Assembly: GCA_019055375.1 (NCBI GenBank) | Contig: JAHQIW010003952.1 | Coordinates: forward strand, 1-64,000 | DNA from: Parelaphostrongylus tenuis | Taxonomy: Eukaryota; Nematoda; Chromadorea; Rhabditida; Metastrongylidae | Length of the DNA stretch: 64,000 bases | Direction of reading: 5' to 3' | Shown here: positions 43,193 through 53,240 of the stretch, piece by piece | Position numbering within the stretch: position 1 is the stretch's first letter | How the letters are laid out: the number at the start of each line of letters is the position of its first letter | Translations under genes and position numbers: made by a program | Notes under the pieces: generated by a model | What the model saw: the letters and a program-made list of their open reading frames with translations, nothing else | What the model was told of the DNA's origin: nothing | Databases searched by the model: none

Positions 43193-43551
43193 CTAAAGCA
43201 GCGAGTAGCAGTTTATGTTTCACAATCGAGGTATATAATATGTTTGGCACTTGCGTTTACTTGGCTTTCTCATGCGAGGAGAATTTGCACGAGTTGGTGA
43301 TTGGGTAATCCCGATGGCCTGAAAGGTGACACGGAACTCGCATAGAATTCATTCCTAGAGTGCAAAAAATTATGCTTTTTTAAAATGAAACTGCTTTGGC
43401 TGGAGAACAAGTTCTAGGGGACATTAATAAGCATGAGATAATTGCCATGCATAACATTAAAAAAGTTTCTTATGCGGAAAATTTAATTGAAGGCCAAGAT
43501 ACTGTTCGTCTTTATGTACATTTTGTTACATGTCTCCACCGTGCCCATGCA

Positions 43552-43880
43552 TACTTTCGAAGTTCGTGTTTTGCTGGCTAAATAATGAAGAAATGGTCTT
43601 TCACAGCGAGGTGCAGTCAATAAAATCAGCGAACTTGAAGACAAAGGAGCAACAAGCAAATCGGTTGCTAGACGCTGGTTTCAACGCTTTAAGCCAGAGA
43701 TGTCGACGTCGAAGACAGGTCTCGTTCAAGAAGTCCAGCAAAATTCAAGGGGCATGTCAAGAGCTCTTTGATTTGATGTTAAACGATTGGTACTTCGGCC
43801 CACATCCGAAACTTGACGTAACGATAGCACTGAATCGTGAAAACGATGGCCTTTATTTTGAGATATAGTGACCGCGAAAT
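43552..43880 (+). pseudogene. mariner/Tc1-type transposase remnant, copy 2
   Basis: Frames across 43600-43750 read AVNKISELEDKGATSKSVAR, RWFQRFK, then after a shift DVDVEDRSRSRSP. This is the HTH/linker motif of mariner-family transposases (…RWFxRFxxGDxxxEDxxRSGRP). Shared text with 16268-17060 continues into gagctctttgattt and cccacatccgaa. Only the DNA-binding end remains. Confidence 0.6.
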
Positions 43881-43964
43881 TTATTTTGGATTTCATGCAT
43901 GAGTCTTCGATTTTTCATAACTTTCCTGAAACTTTTCTTAAACTTAATAGTGATATAAATGCAA

Positions 43965-44005
43965 TCGAGTGTACAACACTCTGTGTTGGGTGAAAAGCGA
44001 AAGTA
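43965..44005 (+). mobile_element. Orphan piece of the hammerhead repeat
   Basis: tgcaatcgagtgtacaacactctgtgttgggtgaaaa matches the middle of the unit (cf. 44288-44330 and 14620-14655). About 150 bp of unrelated sequence separates it from the unit that starts at 44157. Confidence 0.6.
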
Positions 44006-44156
44006 AGCAAAACATTCATGTAATGATTTCGTGCAGAATTAAGCTGGTTGCAATTTAAAATCATGATAATATTACAGATGTTCACATTAGAGATGAGAAT
44101 CCATTTGCGACAAAAAAATTATTATAGGTGCATGCATACAATGGACAGGCTTATTG

Positions 44157-44515
44157 TAGAAGAGCTCTTACCAGACCACATGACATGTTGGTTTGAATAA
44201 TAAAAAAAGGATCTGTTGAAATTCGAGCGTGGTCTTAATAAAGTACTCGGAAGTAAGGTATAATATGATAAAAATACCAGACAAAGAGCAATCGAGTGTG
44301 CAACACTTGTGTTGGGTGAAAATCTCGCTCAACATAGAGTGTAGAACGTCCGTCTTCGACATCTCTCTGCAGGGATAGCAGGCCCCCGAGAGAACTGACT
44401 AATAAAAAATCGGAAGACGGCAGGTTCTGCCAAACTAACGAGTCTGTAAGGGCGAAACACATGTATCGGGCTGTAGAAGAGCCCTCATCAGACCACATGA
44501 CAAGCTGGCTCAAAT
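44157..44515 (+). mobile_element. Hammerhead-ribozyme repeat, second locus, period 317 bp
   Basis: tagaagagctcttaccagac begins at 44157 and tagaagagccctcatcagac at 44474, giving a full 317-bp unit plus ~40 bp of the next. Order within the unit is the same as at 14488: accacatgacatgttgg, attcgagcgtggtct, aaggtataat, gcaatcgagtg, gtgttgggtgaa, cccgagagaactgact, then the ribozyme. Divergence from the 14-kb locus is large (perhaps a fifth of positions), so these are old, independent insertions or distinct subfamilies. Confidence 0.8.
44421..44484 (+). ncRNA. Hammerhead ribozyme, inactivated
   Basis: CTAACGAG replaces CTGATGAG (invariant G5 lost), followed by TCTGTAAGGG and CGAAACACATGTATC, then GGGCTGTAGAAGAGCCC. 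The fold is still visible, but the core change should abolish cleavage. Confidence 0.75.
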
Positions 44516-44790
44516 AGTAATTAGGGGAACTGTGACCATACTAATATCTAGTTTGATTCCAAAACCTACTCTGTGCTTTCCTCGGCATTCCTCAGCAGTT
44601 CACAGATCTTTCAAAGCGAAGCACAAAGTTATCATATGCTATTTTTTTAATCAGCTGATGCTTCTTCAATTTCTCATTATTGGAACTTGGAAAAATCAAG
44701 TTGAACACAACACACTGAGCCAGAACCTCTGTTGGACAAAGAGAGAGAACTACCAAATAGCTTGAAGACACAACAGCTTTTTAGTATTTA
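44516..44790. other. No supported gene
   Basis: Unassigned sequence between the hammerhead repeat and a PLE remnant. Confidence 0.4.
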
Positions 44791-44799
44791 CCGTTATCT

Positions 44800-45170
44800 A
44801 CGAGTTGTCCACTGCGTTGTTCAAAAGGATCCAGGTGTACAAAGATCGCATAAACTGCGAGTGCACCTCCCACATTAAAACTGTCTTGAGCACCTGTGCC
44901 ATGTTACCTAAGCACTCGATCCTGCGGCTCATGTTTAGATTGATGGTGCTTATGCAAAGGGTTTCCAAAACTTCACATGCTGAGGCGCCATATTCCTGTG
45001 CGAGAATGGCGATTTCAACGCCAGAATCCTCGCCGTCATGGATACGTGCCCTATGCGAGCCTAATAAGGAAGTCTGGCTTAAGTTTAAGTTAGCCGATTA
45101 GGTGGTTTGTATGACAGCGCAGAATGGCTTGCACGTTTCGCCGATGTGCTTGCCGTCTCATTCCCTTACA
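44800..45170 (-). pseudogene. Penelope-like GIY-YIG endonuclease fragment, second subfamily
   Basis: Minus strand: GKHIGETCKPFCAVIQT (GIY-YIG core, family YIGETxRxLxxR), then SHRARIHDGEDSGVEIAILA, ACEVLETLCISTINLNMSRR, IECLGNMAQVLKTVL. The order and spacing fit the C-terminal half of a PLE nuclease (HR..HDG..F.V.ILA.E..…R..LE). Residues differ so much from copies A-C that this is another PLE lineage. Stops are present. Confidence 0.7.
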
Positions 45171-46570
45171 AAAAACCAACTAAACTCGACGCGTACGCCT
45201 GCAGATACCGTGTTTACCGTTAGTACATAGTTATGAAATTGAGCGATGTTCTGAGAAGGTTATATAGATTGCTGCGGACTGGCTGGCGTGTTAGAGCATT
45301 CAGTGTTATCTCATGCAATGTTGCCAAGTCAACAAGGTTAATTGAGCTGATTGAAAATCCAGGTTTGGTGGTTTTTGCCTCTGCTGTGGTAACGGAGGTG
45401 CTTGACCAACTGTATTTTGGGCCGTCTGATCTTTCGAGGCTCTAAAGAGGAGAAATCACGGAAACTTCAGTTTAGAACATCGTATTATAACATTTTTCCG
45501 TTCGGCTTATAAGGAAAAAATCTGTGAATTATTAAGGAATGCCGATGTAAAAGAGTCGGCCTTGAAAACTCACCGCAAAGCAAGCTTTTTTACTATATTT
45601 ACCGATGTTTGACTTATAAATTCCTTATAGGAACATTTTTCATTCTGCTTGAACAAGGAGCACCTATTGCATTTTGTGATGGTATCAAATGAAGTCTGGC
45701 AATTGTACCAAGTTATGTTTAGCATTTTGTAAGATAGCTAAGGATCAGATCGCAGAAAGCTTCGAAAAGCAAGAGATCATAAACTGATTTTTAAGTCCGA
45801 CAATCCGACGACAAATTTACATTCAATTAATTGACGCATTATGAATCAGAACCTGATCACAGTATCATACATCTATGAAAACGGTCAGGTTGGTTTTCGA
45901 TCGAAGCACCAGTTTTTGAGTCAACGATAAAATTGTACAAACATATCTGAACATTGATATTAGGGATCGGTTTTTGATGCCAACGGTATCAAACATTCTG
46001 TGTTGTCTAATTTACTTGCTGAAGTAGCTGCACAGATCACTATGAACTATGTGCGAACATTTCTCAACCTCACGAAGTTTGAAAACAAATTTATATAGAC
46101 CAGATCAGTTCTTCCTAAAACTTCCAGAATGGTTCTGAAATCTGAGTCAAAATGAGATATGTGGAAGAATAGTAGCCCTGTCTTTCAACTATTGCATATC
46201 GACCTGTGTGCCCAGAAAGCCTGTTGTTTTAGGAAGGAATTGCGCAAGATAAAAATCAAACACTCTACATTGGTCCATAGCTGGGAGATGAGCCGTGTAT
46301 TCGACTTTTTGTGATTTGTAGAAATGTGCATTCACAATCTCATCATTGTATGGCCTCGTTGTGCTTCTCATTGCACTAATAACAGATGCTGAGATATCGA
46401 TACTGAACTAATTTTTTGCGCTGCAAACACCTAAGACGAGAGATCCATCATCAGCTTGCTACGTGACCATGGATTATAAATTATCTAACTTTTGTACTAT
46501 GTGCACTTTTGTCTTCTCTTGCTCACTAGAAACATTTTCTCAATTTTTTTTTACTTTTGTAGTTCCTGAT
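45171..46570. other. No supported gene
   Basis: AT-rich with many stops. I searched the plus strand here for upstream exons of the glutamate transporter and found none that I can support. Confidence 0.4.
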
Positions 46571-46574
46571 TTTC

Positions 46575-47560
46575 TTCTTCAAGCAAAACACGAGGTGATA
46601 CATTGAACTCTATTTCACAACTGACGTTTCGGCTGTTCGCCTTCTTCAGAGCTTGGAATAGTCGAATTGTCCGCAATCAAATCAGTCAAACACCTCCATC
46701 ACTCCTTTAGTAAGAAACACCACACCTAGACTTTAATCGCATCAAGCACAAAATCAACTCACAACATACTCACCGCTTTTTATGTGTGCTTCACTGAAAA
46801 ATCCAAGTGGAGATCGCCGGGAGGACATCACATAAGCTCGCAATGCACCCTACCCATCAAAGCAGCAGTCTTATATACTGGCTAATATCGCGAGAGTTTA
46901 TGACGCATTCCTCTTTGCGTTTATGGTTGGATTGGTCATATCAATCCAAAACGCTTCCAAGATCTTTCGCGTTCTGCGTAAGGATGGTGACTTCGATGTC
47001 AAAGTCAATTCCGTCGTGTTTTTGTTCTCTATGCGTCCCTAGCGGGGTATTCCGTCTGTTAATACGTTTGTCAGCGAGGTGTTCTTCTATGCGGGCATAG
47101 AGCGGCCTACCCGTTTTGCCAAAATATTTAGCACTCACGCTTTGCAAGAGATTAGGTAGATTGTACCTACGCTCATGAAATCACAGTCTTTGCCATTGGG
47201 ACATATTTTGCAATCTTTCGTTATGCAGAGACGGTCATACATGCGGTTGCGAACTAGCTGGCGTTTTAGAGTATTTGATGGTATTTCTATAATGGCCACC
47301 AATTGCTTTAAACCCGCTCTCTTCAAGCAGCGTTTTATAGCTGTACTTATCTCATTAGAAAAGAACGGGAGCATAAACGAGACTTGCCTCTCATTCGCGT
47401 TCTCGCTCTGAAACGCATTATTTCCTTTGAATCTAGACCGAAGGGTTACAGATTCGTATACATTAGAAGTGGTTATTTCCCGAGCCAGTTTCACGGATTC
47501 TACTCTCTGCTCCTCCCCGGTACACACATTGGCTGCTGCTCGAAACATGCTTTATACTAG
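46575..47560 (-). mobile_element. Penelope-like element copy C, GIY-YIG nuclease
   Basis: The minus frame 47548-47135 gives the region after the RT (VSFMLPFFSNEISTAIKRCL), the linker (TLKRQLVRNRMYDRLC), the CKIC knuckle and the nuclease start (GTIYLISCKA). After a frameshift near 47140, 47147-46941 continues YFGKTGRPLYARIEEHLADK and KHDGIDFDIEVTILTQ. GKTGRPLYARIEEH keeps the catalytic-type Arg and Glu. The 3' part to 46575 holds the hammerhead-like motif and the common PLE end (acacgaggtgatacattgaa on the plus strand). No RT. It is closest to copies A and B. Confidence 0.88.
46617..46656 (-). ncRNA. Hammerhead-like motif of PLE copy C, core intact
   Basis: Minus strand CCAAGCT, CTGAAGA, A-GGC-GAACA-GCC, GAAAC, GTC, AGTTG. 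All expected core bases are there. Stem I is about 4 bp (AGCT with AGTT, one G-U) and stem III is the ACGT palindrome only, the minimal form reported for PLEs. Confidence 0.7.
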
Positions 47561-48049
47561 CGCCTTTTGATGATTTCAGGTATTGAATTGCCAGGTATTG
47601 GCTGGACTAATTGTGTCCTCACTCATTTCTCTGCCACTTGTATTTTCCTCACAGCGAAAGCTAATCCGTACTCCTTTATGCGCCGACTTCTTCAAGCGTA
47701 AATAACAACGCCCGGAACGGCTGCCAGTCAACCTTCTTATGAAGCTTTTTGACGGCTATCATCCAAATTTATTTTCCCAATATTTCCAATTCTTGTAATT
47801 TCCAATCAATAGCTTCAGATCAGCGACGCTTCCAATCACCTACATTTACCTGGAAAAAAAAAATCTCGGCTTTGATCGAAGAGTTACACCTTTTGTACTT
47901 CCTGTCGGTGCCATATCAATATGGTAACGCTTCGGATTCATCAAGGTTTCTTTTTATACTCTAAACTCACAATTAACTTGGGCAGCCAAAATGGTTTTTT
48001 GTTACGTAATATGTTTCCAATCTTTAATCAGTGCTTCAAGGTTTGTTTG
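47561..48049. other. No supported gene
   Basis: A hydrophobic plus-strand frame (AGLIVSSLISLPLVF at about 47600-47650) caught attention as a possible transporter exon but lacks convincing flanks. Confidence 0.35.
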
Positions 48050-48240
48050 TCATTATTCAGAATTCATTTAATTGACCGCCCCTTGCGGTGGCATGATCTC
48101 ACAATATACCCAATAATGTAGAATAGTGTGCAAAAACATATGAGTCAGTCGGGATTCGAGCCCATATTTCACCCTATCCGACGACGGGTGCTCCAAGCAA
48201 AGCCTATGTTCTTACTCAGCGATTCGTAAAATGATAAGAA
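48050..48240 (-). mobile_element. SINE family S1, copy
   Basis: ttgaccgccccttgcggtgg, caatatacccaataatgtag, gtgtgcaaaaacatatgag, then the minus-strand B-box GGCTCGAATCC. Same tail and head pairing as at 61490-61800. Confidence 0.6.
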
Positions 48241-48520
48241 AAACTTTAGATATAAAGTAGTTAGGAAAGGACACAAGAACAGCTTTGAGTTTTCACTATA
48301 AGTTTAGTTTGACAATTTTGTAAAAAAATTTCAATTTTGTCGTATCTGAAGTGTCGTTAAGTATCCTATGCTCCTTTGTGCGCATGAACCACCATCGTGT
48401 AACGATAAAACTAGTGTAAGGATAAAACTAGTAGCATAAAGAAGAAATTTGTTACTAAAAGAGCATGGATAAGAAATACCAGTACGAAAACGGGTGTAAA
48501 AAATAAGAACATCATAAAAG

Positions 48521-48597
48521 TTGGAACTGGCGGCGGCGATTTGTATCGCTCAAATGAATGGTGTTTATCTCTCATTTGCCCAAGTGATCACTGTCAG
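48521..48597 (+). CDS. SLC1 glutamate transporter, exon (part of core, before last hairpin)
   Basis: Frame LELAAAICIAQMNGVYLSFA followed by QVITV, ending with a split codon at the donor (gtcag|gttagt, exon end 48597). This matches the EAAT/GLT segment LYEAVAxIFIAQxN…LxxxQ(I/V)ITxS that follows the NMDGTA motif. The intron to the next exon is 69 bp (48598-48666), a usual nematode size. The 5' limit is uncertain: the only AG is aaaag at 48519-48520, a poor acceptor, and an in-frame TAA lies just before it. The NMDGTA exon was not found upstream. Confidence 0.75.
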
Positions 48598-48666
48598 GTT
48601 AGTCACATATCGAGTTCAGCTAATATTGCCGTTTTGACAGTTCTAATCATAACCACTCTTTCGCAG

Positions 48667-48801
48667 TCTTACTGCCACATTTGCGTCCATCGGTGCAGCT
48701 TCAGTGCCGTCGGCTGGTTTGCTGACAATGCTGCTAGTGTTGACCGCAGTACGACTACCAGTCAAAGACGTATCGTTGATAGCAGCTGTTGAGAGGTTAC
48801 T
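48667..48801 (+). CDS. SLC1 glutamate transporter, exon (HP2 and TM8 start)
   Basis: Acceptor ctctttcgcag ends at 48666; donor tact|gtaagtg follows 48801; 135 bp. The frame, completed by the base shared with the previous exon, reads [20 protein letters not shown], then [20 protein letters not shown] and AVERLL. This is the SLC1 signature [20 protein letters not shown]…VLTAVGLPxDDxxLIxAVDWLL, i.e. the extracellular gate hairpin HP2. Phase at both ends agrees with its neighbours. Oddities: ERLL where DWLL is usual, and RLPVKD where GLPTDD is usual. The protein takes up glutamate or aspartate with Na+ at the cell membrane, in nematodes clearing transmitter. Confidence 0.92.
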
Positions 48802-48867
48802 GTAAGTGGGCTGTCAGCTTTTTATTCGTTGGCTCAATTTTTTCTGATCCTCTCCAGTACGAAGCAT

Positions 48868-49040
48868 TGTGCTTGATGCGATTGAAATCTAAGTCTCGTG
48901 ATTTTTCCTAAGGGAGTAATGGATGTGTTTGATTGATTGGATTGTAGACAACTTGACCTTTCCAAGCTCTGAAGAGGGCGAACTGCCGAAACGTCAGTTG
49001 TTGAAGAAAAAACAACATATGCGTTTGGCTCAAAGAAAGA
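48868..49040 (+). mobile_element. Penelope-like element copy D, 3' end only (in transporter intron)
   Basis: gtgcttgatgcgattgaaat, gggagtaatggatgtgtttg, then the hammerhead-like motif and gaagaaaaaacaacatatgcg match the 3' ends of PLE copies A-C. It lies in the sense direction inside the 805-bp intron 48802-49606. Confidence 0.8.
48963..49000 (+). ncRNA. Hammerhead-like motif of PLE copy D, core intact
   Basis: CAAGCT, CTGAAGA, GGGC-GAACT-GCC, GAAAC, GTC, AGTTG. All core positions fit and stem II pairs directly from the first position, making this the best PLE hammerhead in the window. It sits in an intron on the sense strand, so it would be in the transporter pre-mRNA. Confidence 0.72.
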
Positions 49041-49424
49041 AATTGGGAATTACAAAGCATTGAATGATGAAAAGTGTGAAGACATGGAATCTCATTTCAA
49101 TCTGATGTTCCTTCCACACTTGCTTTTGCTCTGGTTCAAAAAGCATTTATTGTGGAAGGTTGAATTACTTACAGTAATCCTTATGAAATAAGGTAATCAT
49201 TGGACATCCCAAAGCAATTTCTTTGATATCGCCGTGCATAAGAGTCGCACACAAGATACAAAGCTAAGCACATTATTGCAATTCAAATACCTCTTTTTCA
49301 CTGAAACTTAGTGGTGATCATCCTCCGAATAATGCGAACGAAAAGGGTTATGAAATAACAGTGCTGTTGCATAGGTTTACCCTTATTTGGACTGCCAGGT
49401 GTAAATGCTTAACTTGCTCTGATC

Positions 49425-49505
49425 TCTGAGTGTCCTTGCGCAGGTACGAAGCTGTGCCATGATTCGCAGTTCGTGACCCAAGATCACTCCCGGCCTAATA
49501 TTGAT
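49425..49505 (-). pseudogene. Tiny RTE-type fragment in transporter intron
   Basis: Minus strand VILGHELRIMAQL resembles the RTE C-terminal motif VYLGHELN(I/M)xxxL. Only about 25 residues. Confidence 0.4.
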
Positions 49506-49606
49506 ATGTGCGTTCTGATTTTACCTTTTAGTCTCCCATTACCTAAACCAAGAAGACAATTAGTCGTTTTAATTTTTTAATCGCTTCAAATTGTTATGTT
49601 GTTCAG

Positions 49607-49731
49607 AGACCGTGTTCGTACGTCAGTTAATGTGCTTGGAGATGAATTCGGTGCCGGAATCATTTATCATCATGTAAGAGAGGATCTCATCGCTCATAAT
49701 CGACTACATCCAATGCGTACTCTTTCATTGA
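49607..49731 (+). CDS. SLC1 glutamate transporter, exon (TM8 substrate-binding motif)
   Basis: Acceptor tatgttgttcag ends at 49606. The first base completes the Leu codon split by the previous intron (ct|a), then DRVRTSVNVLGDEFGAGIIY, HHVREDLIAHNRLHPMRTLS. This is the SLC1 motif LDRxRTxxNVLGDxxGAGIV. It keeps the Asp and Arg that bind the substrate amino and side-chain carboxyl groups and the N…D pair of the Na+ site. The exon either ends at the donor ttga|gtaagtt (49731), leading to a tail exon not identified here, or reads through to TAA at 49743-49745. The core is complete either way. Confidence 0.93.
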
Positions 49732-49745
49732 GTAAGTTATTATAA

Positions 49746-51700
49746 AGTGGATTCCAAAAATTCGGCGACTGGTAGTAAAAGAAATATGTTAACATTTCGA
49801 ATTCACTGGTTCATAAGTCCAGATGCCTTTATTGCTTGCTAGTTCTCAGAATTATATAAATTCAAAAATTTCGTCCTAGGTTAACTGCAGGGAAACGATC
49901 CTTTTTGTCGAAGAAAGTAAAATCTGCACTTACTGCACCAAACTCTTTGCCTTTGCACGTATTCATAAACTTCTGTTGGCTTACAAACCTGTGTCTTTAT
50001 CATGAAGCTGTGGAAGACTAATGCAGTAATTCACAGCTAGAATTAGAGAGTCCTCACTAGAAGGTATTGATCAAGGAACAACCAGGAAGTCTCCTGAGAA
50101 AACAAACTCACGCGTTGAGGCAGTAGATAATTAATTACGGCAATAAATCTCGCAACTTTTTTATCAAGTGACTCAACATTTCATATGCCACACTGTGCCG
50201 ATCGATCCCAGCATCTCTCCAGTTCAATTGGTTTACTCGCAATCATCGTTTACGTAAATCTTCCAACATTTTGTGTGCTGTTTTGGCTGCTGCTTGAAGA
50301 TTCCGTTTCTATGGGCATCTTAGAATTCTGGTCGACAAATCCCTTCATACGATCTTGTGAATGCTGATTTGAGGTGTATCCACAGTTCCCACAGTTCAAT
50401 TCATAATGATACAGAAAAATAATCGCTGAATTCATTGTGGACGTAGTGCTACACTAGCAGCTCTTCTGAACGAATTTAAATTCCATCAACCAGCCCGTAA
50501 CTAATTCCAGATGATAATTAAGAGGGTTTATCCTCGCGATCTTAAGTTTCGTCAGAATCAAACCTCCATCTGTCGTTAATTTTGGTTGGATTTTTCAATA
50601 CTATTGAGCTATTATCAACTTTTTTTTGCAATATCTCCATCTCTCTCATGTAGAACATTTGAGCAAAAAAATCAAAGCTAGACTTTTATTGTATGAGACA
50701 AATCAAAATCAAAATCAAAAGTTTTTCTATACAGCATCCTTTTCCATTCTTAGCAATTACATTCGAAGAAGTCTTTTTCAGCAGAAATGCGAAGTCATGG
50801 TTTGATCGGTTCACCAATGGCGGCTTTTACCGCGAAATTAATAATTTTTTAAACGACAATTTACCTTGCGCATAGGAATAAGGATCATTTTATAAAAGTG
50901 TGTAAAAAATTTTGAGTAATTAATCAAACGTTTATGTATGAAAAGTATTTATGAGGTGGGAAAAAGGATAGATACTCATTAAGTACACCACATCAAAGAG
51001 CAAGCACGCAACACACCCTTGATGTGACGAAGGCCCCATTTAGAAGAATAAAAATGCAATGAACTAGACGGCCTTTCCAAACCTAGCAGCTATCTTGAGT
51101 CCTTCTGTGTGCGCTCACTTAACCAGCAGCTCTTGGAATAGCCGTGGTGTTTCGAAAATGGTCGAACTTGCACGCCCATATTTCATAATGCTGATACAAT
51201 TCAGAACTTCGCGAAGATAAGCAGCCACTTCATGGAACTTATACAAGCGTAACGATGTCGGACGAGAAAGGATACGAGACGGCAAGATAATTGATTGAAC
51301 CAAGAAGGTATTCACTCATAGACAAAAACACTTCTCACGTGTGAATTGTCATGAGCAATATCTCAATTTTGATATCGGAGTTTCTTCTGACTTCTAAAAT
51401 GAGTTTAACACCAAAACTATCTCGCACTGTCTGTGTACTGGTTTTCTGAAAAGTCATAAATAGTCTACGATAGGATATTTGCGGTCAAGGCTGTATAGTT
51501 TTTTCTACGGTAGTGCTAATGCGATTCAAACCAATGTTCTTCGGATGGATGTAATCCGGTTAATGAATGTTCATGTGCATGTCTACATATTGATAATTGG
51601 TGTTCTTAATGGAAAAAATTACGTAATAACGATGTAATCAAAACTTCTCCATGACAATACGAAAGCGAATCACTTATTTTGCTACGTCATGTGTTCATTC
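49746..51700. other. No supported gene
   Basis: Downstream of the transporter. A frame at 50693-50875 (SWFDRFTNGGFYREIN) was checked as a transposase tail and not accepted. No poly-A signal could be assigned with confidence. Confidence 0.4.
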
Positions 51701-51708
51701 AATAAAGC

Positions 51709-52200
51709 ATGAACATTATGAGGCATGAACAACAAGATGCAGAAACATTGCCAGTGCTTCATTTTCCTCAACCGTTCGTCAGACAACAAGAATTAAACGA
51801 CAAAGTAGACTTGAATTTCTACACTTTTTCTAGACGGCACCGTATAAATTCTGGACCACTGTCGCGCAAAAAGTCTACTTTTAATCTCACGACAGCGTAC
51901 GAAAAATGGCATGCGACAGATTAGAAAATTAGAAATGTCAAAAAATATTATGCTATTAGCTACTGATAAGGACGGGAACTTCTCAGTAATTCTTTTACAG
52001 TTTGGTGTTGAGATAATGGAGTCACCTCAAAGGCACCTACCTTTATCATCCGTCTTATGAAAAGAACATTAAAGTCAATGCCGAAAATGTAAAAGGAATA
52101 GGTCAGAATGGCAAGCTTAGCTTGTTCAGAACAACCAGTATTTTCTCAATTCAAGATTATGCTGGGAGAATATCGTTGGTTTTGAGTCAGCCGACCTGAC
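51709..52200 (+). pseudogene. Probable Penelope-like ORF, N-terminal/RT entry fragment
   Basis: The frame 51709-51924 (71 codons from ATG) ends KKSTFNLTTAYEKWHATD and stops. About 40 bases later, in another frame, DKDGNFSVILLQFGVEIM follows. PLE proteins carry …NLTxxExxAL…, then PADKGGxxVVM… just before the RT core, so the order fits. The first 50 residues (QQDAETLPVLHFPQPFVRQQ) are hydrophilic and unremarkable. Call made from two short motifs only. Confidence 0.4.
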
Positions 52201-52920
52201 CTCCTTAGGCTTTGCCCTCAGCTTGTTGGGCAGCCCTCATGGGACGCTTTTCCTACTTCTTCTTTGCTATGGATGAAGCGAGTGCTGAGAAAGTCTTTTC
52301 CATGACTGTCTAGAAGACTTTTTATCCAGCTAGCAGGTATCTAAAATGGTTCAGGGTAGATTATTCAAAAGTTCCATCACCACCGATTCATTCACGATTT
52401 CTTATCCTATAATCGCTGTGCTGACATTCATAATAATTTTATGACATACCCTTGGACTCAGTCGAATAGTGTTGTCAGTGCATGTTTGGCGTCTAATGTG
52501 GCGCACACTGACGCGGTACGCAAGCAAAAGCAGTTGCTCTAACTCAATTGATGACCATGTAAAATTCACTACATATGAGGCCTGGGTTTCACCGCATTTG
52601 TCGTCACTTCATCCTCATTTTTCCACACTCATTTTCCGATTTATCTCTTTCAGTTTCTTCTGCATAGATCACAAGGTGTGCAATATTTCCTTTGACTCTT
52701 CTCTTTCCATTTTACTGAATTGCCTATCAAGAATGAAATGCTAGTCGTTCCCCGCCGACGTAACTCAAGGCTACAAAGTTCATTTTCAACAAGGAGCTTA
52801 TTGGTCTTCATCAACTGCTATGATAAATTATTGTAGTCCTGTAGGACAGGAACACTGAATTGATAAACTGGGAGGACACGTACGTATCCTAGCACTCTAC
52901 GCTATTTGATGAAGAGGAAT
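52201..52920. other. No supported gene
   Basis: Unassigned, includes an open frame 52469-52744 without a recognisable domain. Confidence 0.35.
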
Positions 52921-52929
52921 ACCATTTAG

Positions 52930-53240
52930 TTGATTTTGTTCCCCAACTATGCTCAGTTGTGCAGATTCAGGTAGTCACACGTTTCGCCAATGTATTGCTT
53001 TCACAAGCTATACAAGAAAGCACGTACACCGCGCCTAGTCTTGTGCAATTCACTTTTCCTATGCTAAGACAAATTTTGCAATTTTGCGCGTCACGTGGCT
53101 CTAAGTACAAGGCTTCCTCCTTCTTACCTCTTTCTATTCACGCACATGTGGGCTTTCAAAACATGCTCGCGAGCGCGGTTTTTGCGTTTGAAAGAAGATA
53201 GGAAAGATAATGAACTAGTGTGTTTTTATGACTTGGTCTT
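52930..53240 (-). pseudogene. Penelope-like GIY-YIG fragment, third subfamily
   Basis: Minus strand: NCKICLSIGKVNCTRLGAVY then VLSCIAC, and after a shift KQYIGETCDYL. CxIC…C…GxVYxxxCxxCxxxYIGETxxxL is the zinc-knuckle plus GIY-YIG start of PLEs. A stop follows YIGETCDYLNLHN. It is distinct from copies A-C and from 44800-45170. Confidence 0.6.

Noticed and set aside
47590..47660. Hydrophobic AGLIVSSLISLPLVF thought to be an SLC1 membrane segment upstream of the transporter
   Set aside because: Flanking residues do not follow the SLC1 order, and the exon limits do not fit; kept as unassigned.
50693..50875. 60-codon frame (AKSWFDRFTNGGFYREIN) resembling a mariner C-terminus
   Set aside because: Residue order is wrong for mariner (missing PKRW) and there is no transposase core nearby.
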